DNA of 64,000 nt from Marinobacterium aestuarii (GTDB lineage: Bacteria; Pseudomonadota; Gammaproteobacteria; Pseudomonadales; Balneatricaceae), in NCBI RefSeq assembly GCF_001651805.1, contig NZ_CP015839.1, forward strand, positions 62,001-126,000, read 5' to 3'. This document shows positions 36,686 to 45,446 of this stretch, in pieces (position 1 is the first letter of the stretch; every line of letters begins with the position of its first letter). Below the pieces are notes generated by a model, which did no database searches, was not told where the DNA came from, and was given only the letters and a program-made list of their open reading frames with translations. A program made the translations under genes and the position numbers.

Positions 36686-37450
36686 ATGAACCATTCGCTT
36701 CTACTGCAGGGCAAGGTCGCACTGATCTCCGGCGCCGCCTCGGCGCGGGGCATCGGGATAGCCACGGCACAGCTGTTTGCCCGTCATGGCGCCAGGGTCG
36801 TGATTCTGGACCTCGATGAGTCGGCCGCGGCCCAGGCTGCAGCCTCCATTGGTCCTGAACATCGCGGCTACGGCTGCAACGTAACGGACAAGGCTGCCTG
36901 CGAACAGGCCGCCGAGCGCGCCGTGGCCGAATTTGGCCAGATCGACATTCTGATCAACAACGCCGGTATCACGCAGCCGGTGAAGACGCTGGAAATTGAT
37001 GCGGCGAGCTGGGACCGCGTGCTGGACGTCAACCTGCGCGGCGTGCTGTACCTGTCTCAGGCGGTGATACCGCAGATGAAGCGCCAGCAGTCGGGGGCTA
37101 TCACCTGCATGTCTTCGGTGTCGGCTCAGCGCGGCGGCGGCATCCTCGGCGGACCGCATTACTCGGCGGCCAAGGCCGGTGTGCTGGGTCTGGCAAAGGC
37201 AATGGCGCGGGAATTCGGCCCCAATGGCATCCGTGTGAATTGCGTCACGCCGGGTCTGATTCAGACGGATATCAATGCCGGCAAGATCGCCGACGACAAG
37301 ATGGCCGACATTATCGCCGGCATCCCACTGCATCGCATGGGGAGCGCGGATGATGTCGCCGGCACCTATCTGTTTCTGTCGTCCGGACTGTCGTCCTACA
37401 TCACCGGCGCGGTTATCGACGTCAATGGAGGCATGCTTATCCACGGCTGA
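36686..37450 (+). CDS. Short-chain dehydrogenase/reductase
   Basis: A 254-residue classical SDR. The cofactor motif is SGAASARGIG near residue 16, with Asp in VVILDLDES, which suggests NAD(H). The active site has Asn in NNAGITQP, Ser in CMSSVSAQ and the Y-x3-K motif in HYSAAKAG. It starts 48 bases after the split transketolase genes. It likely oxidises a hydroxyl of the imported polyol, sugar or sugar acid, or reduces a keto product; similar enzymes act on gluconate, sorbitol and 3-hydroxyacyl compounds, so the substrate cannot be read from sequence. Confidence 0.87.
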   Translation: MNHSLLLQGKVALISGAASARGIGIATAQLFARHGARVVILDLDESAAAQAAASIGPEHRGYGCNVTDKAACEQAAERAVAEFGQIDILINNAGITQPVKTLEIDAASWDRVLDVNLRGVLYLSQAVIPQMKRQQSGAITCMSSVSAQRGGGILGGPHYSAAKAGVLGLAKAMAREFGPNGIRVNCVTPGLIQTDINAGKIADDKMADIIAGIPLHRMGSADDVAGTYLFLSSGLSSYITGAVIDVNGGMLIHG

Positions 37451-37546
37451 TGCTTGAGCGGTCGTTTTATTTGAACTGCCAATTCAAGTTTTAACAGTGT
37501 CAATGTGACACCCTGAGTCCATTAAAAGAAAAACAAGGAAATACTC

Positions 37547-38518
37547 ATGAAAAAATCACTGATCGCAATTGCAGCAACTCTGGCCCTGACGGCATCCCCT
37601 CTCTGGGCGGAGCAGGTGCTGCGTCTGTCGCACAACGCGGCGCCCGGCAACCCCAAGGCGGAAGCCTCGCTGAGGTTCGCCGAACTGGTGGAAGCAAAGA
37701 CTGAAGGCCGGATCAAGGTCGAAGTCGAGGGTAGTGCCCAGTACGGCGACGACGCCGAGTCACTCACCAACATGCGCCTGGGAACCATGGCCTTTAGCGC
37801 CAACTCCCAGGGCACGACCTCTGGTGTGGTGCCGGAGTTTGCAGCGCTGGGCCTGCCCTTCCTGTTCCGCAACCTGGAGCACGCCTACCAGGTGGTTGAC
37901 GGCCCGGTGGGTGACAAGCTCGATGAACTGGCCAATGGCAAAGGACTGGTATTGCTGGCGCTGTGGGACAACGGCATCCGTCACGTCAGCAACAACACCC
38001 GGCCGATCAGCACGCCTGAAGATCTGGCCGGTATCAAGCTGCGTACGCCGCCGGACCCTGTCACCCTCGATATCTTCAATTCCCTGGGTGCGAATCCGGC
38101 ACCGCTGGCGTTCTCCGAGCTTTATATCGCCCTGCAGCAGGGTGTCTTCGATGGCCAGGAGAACCCGTTGATGAATATCTACTCGTCCAAGCTGCATGAG
38201 GTGCAAAAGTACATTTCCCTCACGGGGCACAAGTACGAAACTACGCCACTGCTGGCCAGCAAGATGATCTGGGACCAGATGTCCAAGGAAGATCAGCAAG
38301 CCGTGCGCGAGGCGGCCGTCGAAGCGGGCACGCTGAACCGCGAGATGTCGCTGGCCGCGGATGCCGATCTGCGCATGAAGTTGACGGATGCCGGAGTGGT
38401 GATCAACGAAGTGAACCAGGCACCCTTCATACAGCAAACCAAACCGGTCTATGACAAGTGGGCTGAGCAATATCCTGAACTGGTGGCACTGATCGTTGCG
38501 GAGGCTGGCAAGCAATGA
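37547..38518 (+). CDS. TRAP transporter solute-binding protein (DctP family)
   Basis: A 323-residue periplasmic binding protein with a signal peptide (MKKSLIAIAATLALTASPLWA). DctP-family features include the conserved Arg for substrate carboxylate in IKLRTPPDPVTLDIFNSLGA near residue 165 and the LYIALQQGVFDGQENPL segment. TRAP systems usually import carboxylates or sulfonates with sodium, but members for neutral polyols and sugars are known. The first gene of a complete dctPQM set, it starts 96 bases after the SDR gene with AAGGAAA before the ATG. Confidence 0.94.
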   Translation: MKKSLIAIAATLALTASPLWAEQVLRLSHNAAPGNPKAEASLRFAELVEAKTEGRIKVEVEGSAQYGDDAESLTNMRLGTMAFSANSQGTTSGVVPEFAALGLPFLFRNLEHAYQVVDGPVGDKLDELANGKGLVLLALWDNGIRHVSNNTRPISTPEDLAGIKLRTPPDPVTLDIFNSLGANPAPLAFSELYIALQQGVFDGQENPLMNIYSSKLHEVQKYISLTGHKYETTPLLASKMIWDQMSKEDQQAVREAAVEAGTLNREMSLAADADLRMKLTDAGVVINEVNQAPFIQQTKPVYDKWAEQYPELVALIVAEAGKQ

Positions 38519-39078
38519 TGACGACCCACTCACCCATTCCTGTGGCCAGAATCGGCGCCACAGCTCTGGTGGTGAAGTGGGTCGATGATGTGATCGTGGT
38601 CACCAGTTCGGTGATCGCGATCTCGTCCCTCGTCATCATGTTTGTCTCCCTGATGGCCGAGGTGATCGTCCGCTACGTCACTAACCAGGGTATGGGCTGG
38701 CCCACCGAGATGCCCAATCTCCTGTTCCCCTGGCTGGTCATGAGCGGTGTTGTGCTGGCGGCCCAGCGCGGTCAGCACATCGCCGTCACGGCGCTCAATG
38801 CCCTGCTGAGCCGCACCGGCAACCGGGTGCTGTTGCTCGCTCAGCAGGTGTTGGTACTGGCGACCTTCTTCTACCTCGCCTGGGTCGGCCTCGATGTGGT
38901 CGCGATTACCGGCTCAGAGGTGTACCCGGTGACCGGGATTGCCGCGCGCTGGGCGTACCTGGCCCTGATAGTGGGCTTTACCGGACTGGGGATAACCGCG
39001 CTGACCACCTTCGTGCGTCTGCTGCAGGCAAGTGATCCACTCGCCGTGCGCAGACATCATATTGAGGAGGATGTATGA
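38515..39078 (+). CDS. TRAP transporter small permease (DctQ family)
   Basis: A 187-residue membrane protein with four helices and the DctQ signature RYVTNQGMGWPTEMPNLLFP, where the Trp and Glu are family hallmarks. It couples the binding protein and the large permease. It overlaps both neighbours by four bases (ATGA), so dctP, dctQ and dctM are translationally linked. Confidence 0.94.
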   Translation: MMTTHSPIPVARIGATALVVKWVDDVIVVTSSVIAISSLVIMFVSLMAEVIVRYVTNQGMGWPTEMPNLLFPWLVMSGVVLAAQRGQHIAVTALNALLSRTGNRVLLLAQQVLVLATFFYLAWVGLDVVAITGSEVYPVTGIAARWAYLALIVGFTGLGITALTTFVRLLQASDPLAVRRHHIEEDV

Positions 39079-40334
39079 CTCTTTTGATGATTCTGGTGTT
39101 TGCTGCTCTGCTGGTACTGGCGGTACCGGTTGGCTATGCGCTGGTTATCAGTGCGGGGCTGGCGGCGATTACCCTGGGAGGAATGCCGAGCGTCATCGCC
39201 GTTGTGAAGATCTTTCAGCCCACCCAGAGTTTTCCGTTACTGGCGATTCCGTTCTTTATGCTTTCCGGCAGCCTGATGATGGGAGGCACCCTTGGAAAGC
39301 GACTGATCCACTTCGCCACTACCCTGGTCGGCCGGTTTCACGGCGGTCTGGGGCAGGTCACTGTGGTTGGTTCGACCATCTTCGGCGGCGTATCGGGTTC
39401 GGCGGTAGCCGAGGCCTCGGCGCTGGGCTCCATGCTGATTCCCTGGCAAAAACGTGAAGGCTATCCGGCGGCGTTCGCGGCTTCGGCGACAGCGTCGTCT
39501 TCGGTCATCGCCGGGCTTATTCCGCCGTCGATCCCGCTGATCATCTTCGCGACCATTTCCAACCAGTCGATCGCCGCGCTCTTCCTTGCGGGTATCCTGC
39601 CCGGGTTGCTGCTGTGCTCCGGTTTCATGCTCATCTGCTACCTCTCGGGGCGCCTGCGCGGTTTCAAGCGGCTGACCGCAAAAGTGACCCTGCGCGACAT
39701 TCTGCGGGCCACCCTCAATGCAGCCCCGGCGCTGGCCATGCCGGCTTTCATCGTTGTGCTGCTGCGGGCGGGCATCGCAACGCCAACCGAAGTCAGTGTG
39801 CTGGCGGTGTCCTATGGGCTGATGGTCAGCGCGCTGCTGTACCGTGACCTCACAGTGCGCCGCCTCTATGACGCCCTGATTCATACCGCGGTGACGACCG
39901 GGGTGGTCATGCTGGTGATCGCGGCCTCCAATCTGGTGGGCTACGTCCTCACGGTGGAAGCCATACCGACCGCTGTCGCCGACTGGGCGCTCCATACGCT
40001 CGAGTCGCCGGTGATGATCATTCTGATGATGAACCTGATCATGCTGATGATCGGCATGTTCCTCGACCTGCCCGCCGCGATCCTGCTGCTGGGGCCGACC
40101 TTTGTGGCGATCGGCAATGCCATTGGCCTGGATCTGATTCAGCTCGGCATCATGATGGCGGTCAATCTCAGCATTGGACTCTTCACGCCGCCCGTCGGTA
40201 CGACGCTGTTTATCTCTGCGGCCATCTCCGGCGAGCCTGTGGGGAAAATTACCCGCGAACTCTGGCCCTTCTATCTGATGGCCATCACGGTTCTGGGGCT
40301 GATTTCCTTCGTGCCTGCATTCACCCTCTACTAA
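39075..40334 (+). CDS. TRAP transporter large permease (DctM family)
   Basis: A 419-residue membrane protein with about 12 hydrophobic helices. Family motifs are FPLLAIPFFMLSGSLMMGG near residue 54, GVSGSAVAEASALGSMLIP near residue 107 and the second-repeat ELGIM-like segment LIQLGIMMAVNLSIGLFTPP near residue 352. It forms the sodium-coupled translocation path. It ends the transporter block of the operon; a hairpin at 40345-40368 follows. Confidence 0.95.
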   Translation: MTLLMILVFAALLVLAVPVGYALVISAGLAAITLGGMPSVIAVVKIFQPTQSFPLLAIPFFMLSGSLMMGGTLGKRLIHFATTLVGRFHGGLGQVTVVGSTIFGGVSGSAVAEASALGSMLIPWQKREGYPAAFAASATASSSVIAGLIPPSIPLIIFATISNQSIAALFLAGILPGLLLCSGFMLICYLSGRLRGFKRLTAKVTLRDILRATLNAAPALAMPAFIVVLLRAGIATPTEVSVLAVSYGLMVSALLYRDLTVRRLYDALIHTAVTTGVVMLVIAASNLVGYVLTVEAIPTAVADWALHTLESPVMIILMMNLIMLMIGMFLDLPAAILLLGPTFVAIGNAIGLDLIQLGIMMAVNLSIGLFTPPVGTTLFISAAISGEPVGKITRELWPFYLMAITVLGLISFVPAFTLY

Positions 40335-40344
40335 CATCACGAAA

Positions 40345-40368
40345 AAGTCCCCGTGCTCGCGGGGGCTT
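40345..40368 (+). terminator. Intra-operon hairpin after dctM
   Basis: AAGTCCCCG pairs with CGGGGGCTT (one G-T pair) around a six-base loop. There is no clear T run after it, so it may reduce rather than end transcription into the downstream dehydrogenase gene. Confidence 0.5.
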
Positions 40369-40389
40369 CGTTCTCGAAAAGGTTAAACC

Positions 40390-41268
40390 ATGAAGACGAT
40401 TGCATTCGCCGGACTCGGCGCGATGGGCCTGCCCATGGCCAAAAATCTGCTTGCCAGCGGCTTTCGCGTGCGGGGAATTGATCTGAACCCCCAGGCGCTT
40501 GACGCGCTCCATGCGGCCGGTGGTGAGTCTGTGGGCCCCGGCGTCGGGGCCATGGGGGCTGTCGATATCCTGATTTTGATGGTGGTCAATGCCGCCCAGG
40601 CCGAGCAGGTGCTGATCGCCGACGGGGCCCTGGCGGAACTGAACGCGGGTGCGATTGTTTGCCTGATGGCCACCTGTCCTCCCGGGGCGGTTGAGCGCAT
40701 TGCGGACCTGGTGGTCGCTGCGGGCCATCGATTTGTCGACGCGCCCGTCTCGGGCGGTGTGGCCGGTGCCGTGGCGGGGTCTCTGACCATTATGGCCGCC
40801 GCTGAGCGCGCCACCTTTGATGAGATGCAGCCGCTTTTCCAGGCCATGGGGCAGCGGCTGTTTCATGTCGGCGAGCGGCCGGGTCAGGGTGCCATGGTGA
40901 AAACGGTCAACCAGTTACTCTGCGGCGTGCATATCGCGGCCGTGGCCGAGGCCTTTGCCCTGGCGGCCAAGGTCGGTGTGGATCTGGAGGTCTTGCTGGA
41001 CATCATGGGCGGCTCGGCGGCATCGAGCTGGATGTTGAAGGACCGTGGGCCGCGCATGCTGCAGTCAGAGCCCGATGTCACCAGTGCAGTGGACATCTTC
41101 GTCAAGGACCTGGGGATAGTGCTGGAGGCCGGGAGCGAGACCAGGGCGGCGCTGCCGCTTGCCGCTGCGGCGCATCAGCTCTTTCTTGCTACCTCCGGGC
41201 GTGGTGATGGCCGTGCCGATGACAGCCAGGTCATCCGCAGCTACTACGCCCTGAACGGGGTGCGCTAG
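40390..41268 (+). CDS. 3-Hydroxyisobutyrate dehydrogenase-like NAD(P)-dependent oxidoreductase
   Basis: A 292-residue beta-hydroxyacid dehydrogenase. The cofactor motif is FAGLGAMGLPMAKNLLASG. The substrate-binding strand DAPVSGGVAGAVAGSLTIM lies near residue 117, and the catalytic Lys is in GAMVKTVNQLLCG near residue 172. The family includes tartronate semialdehyde reductase (GarR/GlxR), L-threonate dehydrogenase (LtnD) and 3-hydroxyisobutyrate dehydrogenase. The operon context (TRAP uptake, transketolases, hydroxypyruvate reductase) favours a short polyhydroxy acid, but LtnD partners OtnK and OtnC are not present. Confidence 0.87.
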   Translation: MKTIAFAGLGAMGLPMAKNLLASGFRVRGIDLNPQALDALHAAGGESVGPGVGAMGAVDILILMVVNAAQAEQVLIADGALAELNAGAIVCLMATCPPGAVERIADLVVAAGHRFVDAPVSGGVAGAVAGSLTIMAAAERATFDEMQPLFQAMGQRLFHVGERPGQGAMVKTVNQLLCGVHIAAVAEAFALAAKVGVDLEVLLDIMGGSAASSWMLKDRGPRMLQSEPDVTSAVDIFVKDLGIVLEAGSETRAALPLAAAAHQLFLATSGRGDGRADDSQVIRSYYALNGVR

Positions 41269-41340
41269 TCCGCCGCTCGCGGGCTCAGGCCTGTGCGGCG
41301 CAGCCATAACATTTTGAAATACAAGAACATCACTAGTATC

Positions 41341-41364
41341 GACGCCTTCCCCGCGGAAGGCGTC
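41341..41364 (+). repeat. Perfect 10-bp hairpin just before the second transketolase gene
   Basis: GACGCCTTCC pairs perfectly with GGAAGGCGTC around a four-base loop. It ends two bases before the GGGAGG ribosome binding site (41366-41371) of the transketolase gene and may affect its translation or mark an mRNA processing point. Confidence 0.6.
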
Positions 41365-41379
41365 CGGGAGGTCTTTGTC

Positions 41380-43359
41380 ATGACGCCGGAAAATCTGCAG
41401 CCTCTGGCCCACGCGATTCGCTTTCTTTCCATCGACGCCATAGTGCGGGCGGGAGAAGGCCACCAAGGCGTGCCCCTGGGCATGGCTGAAATTGCCACAG
41501 CGCTTTTTACGCGGCATCTGAAGTACAACCCGGCGGACCCGACCTGGGCCGACCGGGACCGTTTTGTGCTGTCGAACGGGCACGGTTCAATGTTGCTGTA
41601 TACGTTGCTCTACCTGAGCGGTTACGCCGACCTCAGTCTTGATGAAATCAAGCGCTTTCGCCAGCTGGGGTCGCTGTGCGCCGGCCATCCGGAGATCGAT
41701 CCGGCCGCTGGTATCGAGGTCACCACAGGTCCGCTGGGTCAGGGTATTGCCAATGCCTTTGGCATGGCCGTCGCCGAGGCGAACCTGAGTGCAAGGTTCG
41801 GAACCGGGCTGGTCGATCACCATACCTACGCCTTTGTCGGTGACGGCTGTCTGCAGGAGGGTATTGGCCAGGAGATGATTTCGCTGGCCGGGCACCTGCA
41901 GCTGGGCAAACTGATACTGTGCTGGGATCACAACCGCATTACCGACGATGGCAGCACCGAGCTGTCGATCAGCGAGGACGTTGCCGAGCGCTTTCGCGTG
42001 GCCCACTGGCACGTTATCGAGGTTGACGGCCATGATATAGAGGCAGTGGTCGCGGCCATCGCACTGGCGAAGAAGGACCCTCGCCCGTCGCTGATCGCCT
42101 GCCGAACCGTTATTGGATCTGGCCTGGCGCGGGTGCAGGGGCAGCGCGGGGGGCACAGTGCCAGGCTTTACGCCGAGGATGCCGATGCCGCGCGGGAGCT
42201 GCTCGACTGGCCCCATGCGCCCTTTGTTGTGCCGGACGAAACTCTGGCCGCCTGGCGCGATGCCGGTCAAGGCTCTCTGGGTGAACACGCAGCCTGGCAA
42301 GCCCGGCTTGCCGCGCTGCCCGCCGCCGAGCGGGCCGAGTTCGAGCGCATCCAGACGGGTGACCTGCCCCAGGGCTGGCGCGAGCTGCTGCAGGCCTACA
42401 AAAGCCGTGCTGTGAGCGAGGCCGAGGCTAAGCCTGGAATTCATGCATCCGCCGAGATCAATGACCTGCTCGCGGCGATACTGCCCGAGCGTATTGTCGG
42501 CTGCGCCGACCTCGAGGCACCGACCTCTCACAAACGCAGTCTGGCGGCTTTTACGGCCGATAACCGCGGGGGGGCTTATGTTCACTGTGGTGTACGGGAG
42601 CACCTGATGGGGGCTATGGCTAATGGCCTGGCGGCGCATGGCGGTGTTATTCCGCTTGCGGTGACCTATCTGGCGTTCTCCGAGTATGAACGCCCGGCGA
42701 TGCGCATGGCCGCGCTGATGGCGTTGCCGGTGAAGTTTGTCTTCAGCCACGACTCCATCGGTGTCGGGACCAACGGTCCCACGCACCAGCCCGTCGAGAT
42801 TCTGGCCTCGTTGCGGGCGATGCCCAATATGCTGCTGATGCGTCCTGCCGATGTGGTTGAAGCTGCTGAGTGCTGGGAGGTCGCGCTGGAGCACCGCAGC
42901 GGCCCGTGCAGTCTGGTGTTTGCCCGCCAGGCGCTGCCGCTGGTACGCCATTCCCATGTTGCCGAAAACCGGGTGCGCCGTGGTGCCTACGTGCTCACCG
43001 AGGCCGAAGGCGGCCCGCGTGTCGTTACCCTGCTGGCGACCGGCTCCGAGGTCGCGCTTGCGGTTGAGGCGCGGGCGCAATTGCAGGCCCAGGGTGTGCC
43101 GACCGCCGTCGTATCGATGCCCTGCTGGGAACTCTTTGACGCCCAGAGCCAGGCCTACCGTGAGGCAGTGCTGGGGTCGGGTACGGTGCGCATCGGCATT
43201 GAAGCGGCGGTACGCTTCGGCTGGGATCAGTATCTGGGGAGCCGGGGTGACTTTGTCGGCATGGCGGGCTTTGGCTTGTCCGGCCCGGCTGAGCAGTTGT
43301 TTGAACACTTTGGTATCACCCCTGCGGCCATAGTCGCAGCGGCTAAACGCCACCTCTGA
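41380..43359 (+). CDS. Full-length transketolase
   Basis: A 659-residue transketolase. It has the substrate His in GEGHQGVPLGMAEIATAL (near residue 25), LSNGHGSMLLYTLLYLSGY, and the ThDP site GDGCLQEGIGQEMISLAGH ending in WDHNRI near residue 190. The catalytic Glu is in VHCGVREHLMGAMANG near residue 408, and the HDSIGVGTNGPTHQPVE motif is present. The length matches TktA/TktB. It is the second transketolase of this operon and differs from the split enzyme. Housekeeping TktA is normally elsewhere, so this copy is probably pathway-specific. The ATG at 41380 has GGGAGG eight bases upstream; longer frames to 41293 are not used. Confidence 0.92.
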   Translation: MTPENLQPLAHAIRFLSIDAIVRAGEGHQGVPLGMAEIATALFTRHLKYNPADPTWADRDRFVLSNGHGSMLLYTLLYLSGYADLSLDEIKRFRQLGSLCAGHPEIDPAAGIEVTTGPLGQGIANAFGMAVAEANLSARFGTGLVDHHTYAFVGDGCLQEGIGQEMISLAGHLQLGKLILCWDHNRITDDGSTELSISEDVAERFRVAHWHVIEVDGHDIEAVVAAIALAKKDPRPSLIACRTVIGSGLARVQGQRGGHSARLYAEDADAARELLDWPHAPFVVPDETLAAWRDAGQGSLGEHAAWQARLAALPAAERAEFERIQTGDLPQGWRELLQAYKSRAVSEAEAKPGIHASAEINDLLAAILPERIVGCADLEAPTSHKRSLAAFTADNRGGAYVHCGVREHLMGAMANGLAAHGGVIPLAVTYLAFSEYERPAMRMAALMALPVKFVFSHDSIGVGTNGPTHQPVEILASLRAMPNMLLMRPADVVEAAECWEVALEHRSGPCSLVFARQALPLVRHSHVAENRVRRGAYVLTEAEGGPRVVTLLATGSEVALAVEARAQLQAQGVPTAVVSMPCWELFDAQSQAYREAVLGSGTVRIGIEAAVRFGWDQYLGSRGDFVGMAGFGLSGPAEQLFEHFGITPAAIVAAAKRHL

Positions 43360-43382
43360 ACTTACTGCGGAGACGAATTCCC

Positions 43383-44348
43383 ATGCACAGAATCATCTTT
43401 CTGGACCGTTCGACCATAGCGCCGCAGGTCGGCCTGCGCCGGCCCGCCTTCGAGCACGAACTGATCGAGTACGACCGCAGCCGCCCCGAGGAGGTGGTTG
43501 AGCGACTGGCGGGCGCAACGATTGCGATCACCAACAAGGTTCGACTGGGGGCCGCCGAGCTGGAGCAGCTTCCAGGCCTGCGCCTGATCGCGGTTGCCGC
43601 GACCGGTACCGACTGTGTCGACAAGGCTTATTGCCAGCGTCGCGGCATCGCCGTCGTGAATATCCGAGGCTACGCGGTGAATACAGTGCCGGAGCATGTC
43701 TTCGCGCTGATGCTGGCGTTGCGTCGCAATATAGTGGCGTACCGCGAGGACGTTATCGCAGGCGAATGGCAGAAATCGGGTCAGTTCTGCTTTTTTAATC
43801 ACGCGATACACGACCTGGCCGGGGCGCGGCTGGGAATCATCGGCGAGGGCGTGCTCGGTCAGCGCGTCGCCGAGATTGCGCGCGCCTTCGGCATGGTGCC
43901 GCTGTTTGCGGCGCACAAGGGCAGGAGCGGCTTTGGCAGGCTGTACACGCCCTGGGACGAGGTCCTGGCGACAAGCGATATCATCACGCTGCACAGTCCG
44001 CTTACACCACAAACCCGCGGCATGATTGCCCTGCCGGAGTTTCGTGCCATGCAGCGTTGTCCGCTGATTATCAACACCGCCCGTGGCGGGCTGGTGGTGG
44101 AAGAAGACCTCGTTCGTGCGCTGGATGAGGGGCTGATCAGCGGTGCGGGATTCGATGTCACCCTGGAGGAACCGCCGTCTGCCGAGAGTCCACTGATGCG
44201 TGTTGCGACCCGTGGGAATGTGATCCTCACACCCCATGTCGCCTGGGCGTCCGACGAGGCCCAGCAGGCTCTCGCCGATCAGCTGATGGACAATATCGAG
44301 CAATTCGTCAAAGGTACGCCAACTAACCTGGTGGAAGGCGCCTATTAA
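43383..44348 (+). CDS. D-2-hydroxyacid dehydrogenase, hydroxypyruvate reductase-like
   Basis: A 321-residue NAD-dependent D-2-hydroxyacid dehydrogenase. It has the nucleotide motif GIIGEGVLGQRVAEIA near residue 153, where the middle Gly of G-x-G-x-x-G is kept. The catalytic Arg is in INTARGGLVVEEDL, with Glu in FDVTLEEPP and His in ILTPHVAWAS. Overall it resembles HprA glycerate dehydrogenases (FLDRSTI start, AVAATGTDCVDKAYC). It probably reduces hydroxypyruvate to D-glycerate or the reverse. Hydroxypyruvate is a good transketolase donor, which ties it to the two transketolases of the operon. It is the last gene of the operon; the convergent galM ends 18 bases later. Confidence 0.88.
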   Translation: MHRIIFLDRSTIAPQVGLRRPAFEHELIEYDRSRPEEVVERLAGATIAITNKVRLGAAELEQLPGLRLIAVAATGTDCVDKAYCQRRGIAVVNIRGYAVNTVPEHVFALMLALRRNIVAYREDVIAGEWQKSGQFCFFNHAIHDLAGARLGIIGEGVLGQRVAEIARAFGMVPLFAAHKGRSGFGRLYTPWDEVLATSDIITLHSPLTPQTRGMIALPEFRAMQRCPLIINTARGGLVVEEDLVRALDEGLISGAGFDVTLEEPPSAESPLMRVATRGNVILTPHVAWASDEAQQALADQLMDNIEQFVKGTPTNLVEGAY

Positions 44349-44366
44349 CCCGGCCCTTTATGGTGC

Positions 44367-45404
44367 TCAGGCTGGCCCTTCGAAATGCCAGGCAGTGGTT
44401 TGCCGGTATAGCTCGTCAGGCGCCAGGGCAATGGATGGAAAGGCCGGATGATGGGGCGCATCGGGCCAGCGCTGGGCTTCCAGGGCCAGGCCTGCGTGGG
44501 GGCCGTAGGCTGCCTGGCTGATGCTGTGCTGTGCCGGTGCATTGATATGGCCGCCATCGTAGATCTGCAGGCCGGGCTCGGTGGTGTCCAGACGCAGGCG
44601 GATGCCGGACTTGGGGCTGTAGAGGCGGGCAACCGGGCGCAGGGGCTGTACTGCGCGGGACAGGCAAAAGCAGTGGTCATAACCCAGGCAGGGCTCGGTG
44701 CTGCGTAGCGGTCGGGCGTTGCGAAAATCAAAGCGGGAGCCCTGAACGGGGGCGATCTCGCCGCTGGGAATCAGTTCGCTGTCCACCGGCAGGTAGTGCT
44801 GGGCGTCGATCTGCAGCTGGTGATCCAGAATATCCGGGCTGCCATCGAGGTTGAAATAGCTGTGGTGGGCGATATTGCACAGGGTGGCGACATCAGTGCG
44901 GGCTTCGATCTCCAGCTGCAGTGTCGCAGGCGCAATAATGCGATAGCTCAGGCGTATATCCAGATTGCCAGGAAAGCCCATATGACCATCGGCCAGCCTA
45001 AGACCCAGCGTGATGCGGGCGTCGTCCGCCTGAATGATGCGCCACAGCTGGGTATGCAGGCCATCCTGGCCACCGTGCAGCAGGTGCTTTTCCCCCGCAT
45101 CCAGCTGTAGTACATGCTTGTTGCCATCAATCTGAACCTGGCCGCCGGCCAGGCGGTTGGCGACCCGGCCGACGTTGGCACCGAAATAGCTCATGTCGCC
45201 CAGGTAGGGCTCAAGTTCATTGGCGCCCAGCACCAGTGGGTGGGCAGCGCCTTCCAGCCGCAGGTCCTGCAGAGTGGCGCCATAGGTCAGAATGGCGGCC
45301 CGCAGTCGGCCCTGGCGCAGCCAGTGACGCTGCACCGCTGCGCCGCTTTTCAGGTAACCAAAAACTTCTGTTTTCGACACTAAAGCCACCTTTGCGACGG
45401 GCAT
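44367..45404 (-). CDS. galM: Aldose 1-epimerase (galactose mutarotase)
   Basis: GalM interconverts alpha and beta anomers of galactose and other aldoses. The 345-residue beta-sandwich protein shows Arg in GANVGRVANRLAGG, His in KHLLHGGQDGLHTQLW near residue 110, the catalytic HHSYFNLDG near residue 178 and the catalytic Glu in LALEAQRWPDAPHH. The frame starts at an ATG at 45404, but a GTG at 45380 has a much better ribosome binding site (AAAGGTGG) and would give 337 residues. It lies 42 bases after iclR on the same strand and fits the galactose-oxidation genes across the divergent promoter. Confidence 0.93.
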   Translation of the reverse strand: MPVAKVALVSKTEVFGYLKSGAAVQRHWLRQGRLRAAILTYGATLQDLRLEGAAHPLVLGANELEPYLGDMSYFGANVGRVANRLAGGQVQIDGNKHVLQLDAGEKHLLHGGQDGLHTQLWRIIQADDARITLGLRLADGHMGFPGNLDIRLSYRIIAPATLQLEIEARTDVATLCNIAHHSYFNLDGSPDILDHQLQIDAQHYLPVDSELIPSGEIAPVQGSRFDFRNARPLRSTEPCLGYDHCFCLSRAVQPLRPVARLYSPKSGIRLRLDTTEPGLQIYDGGHINAPAQHSISQAAYGPHAGLALEAQRWPDAPHHPAFPSIALAPDELYRQTTAWHFEGPA

Positions 45405-45446
45405 GGTTGGGGCCGTTCCCGGTATTTCAAACCTGTGCTGCGAGCA

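Noticed and set aside
39237-40340. A 367-codon minus-strand frame opposite dctM, rich in His, Asp, Arg and Gln
   Set aside because: The hydrophobic codons of dctM read in antisense give this charged composition; there is no independent support.
41587-43353. A 588-codon minus-strand frame opposite the full-length transketolase
   Set aside because: It is antisense to a full set of transketolase motifs and has shadow-type composition.
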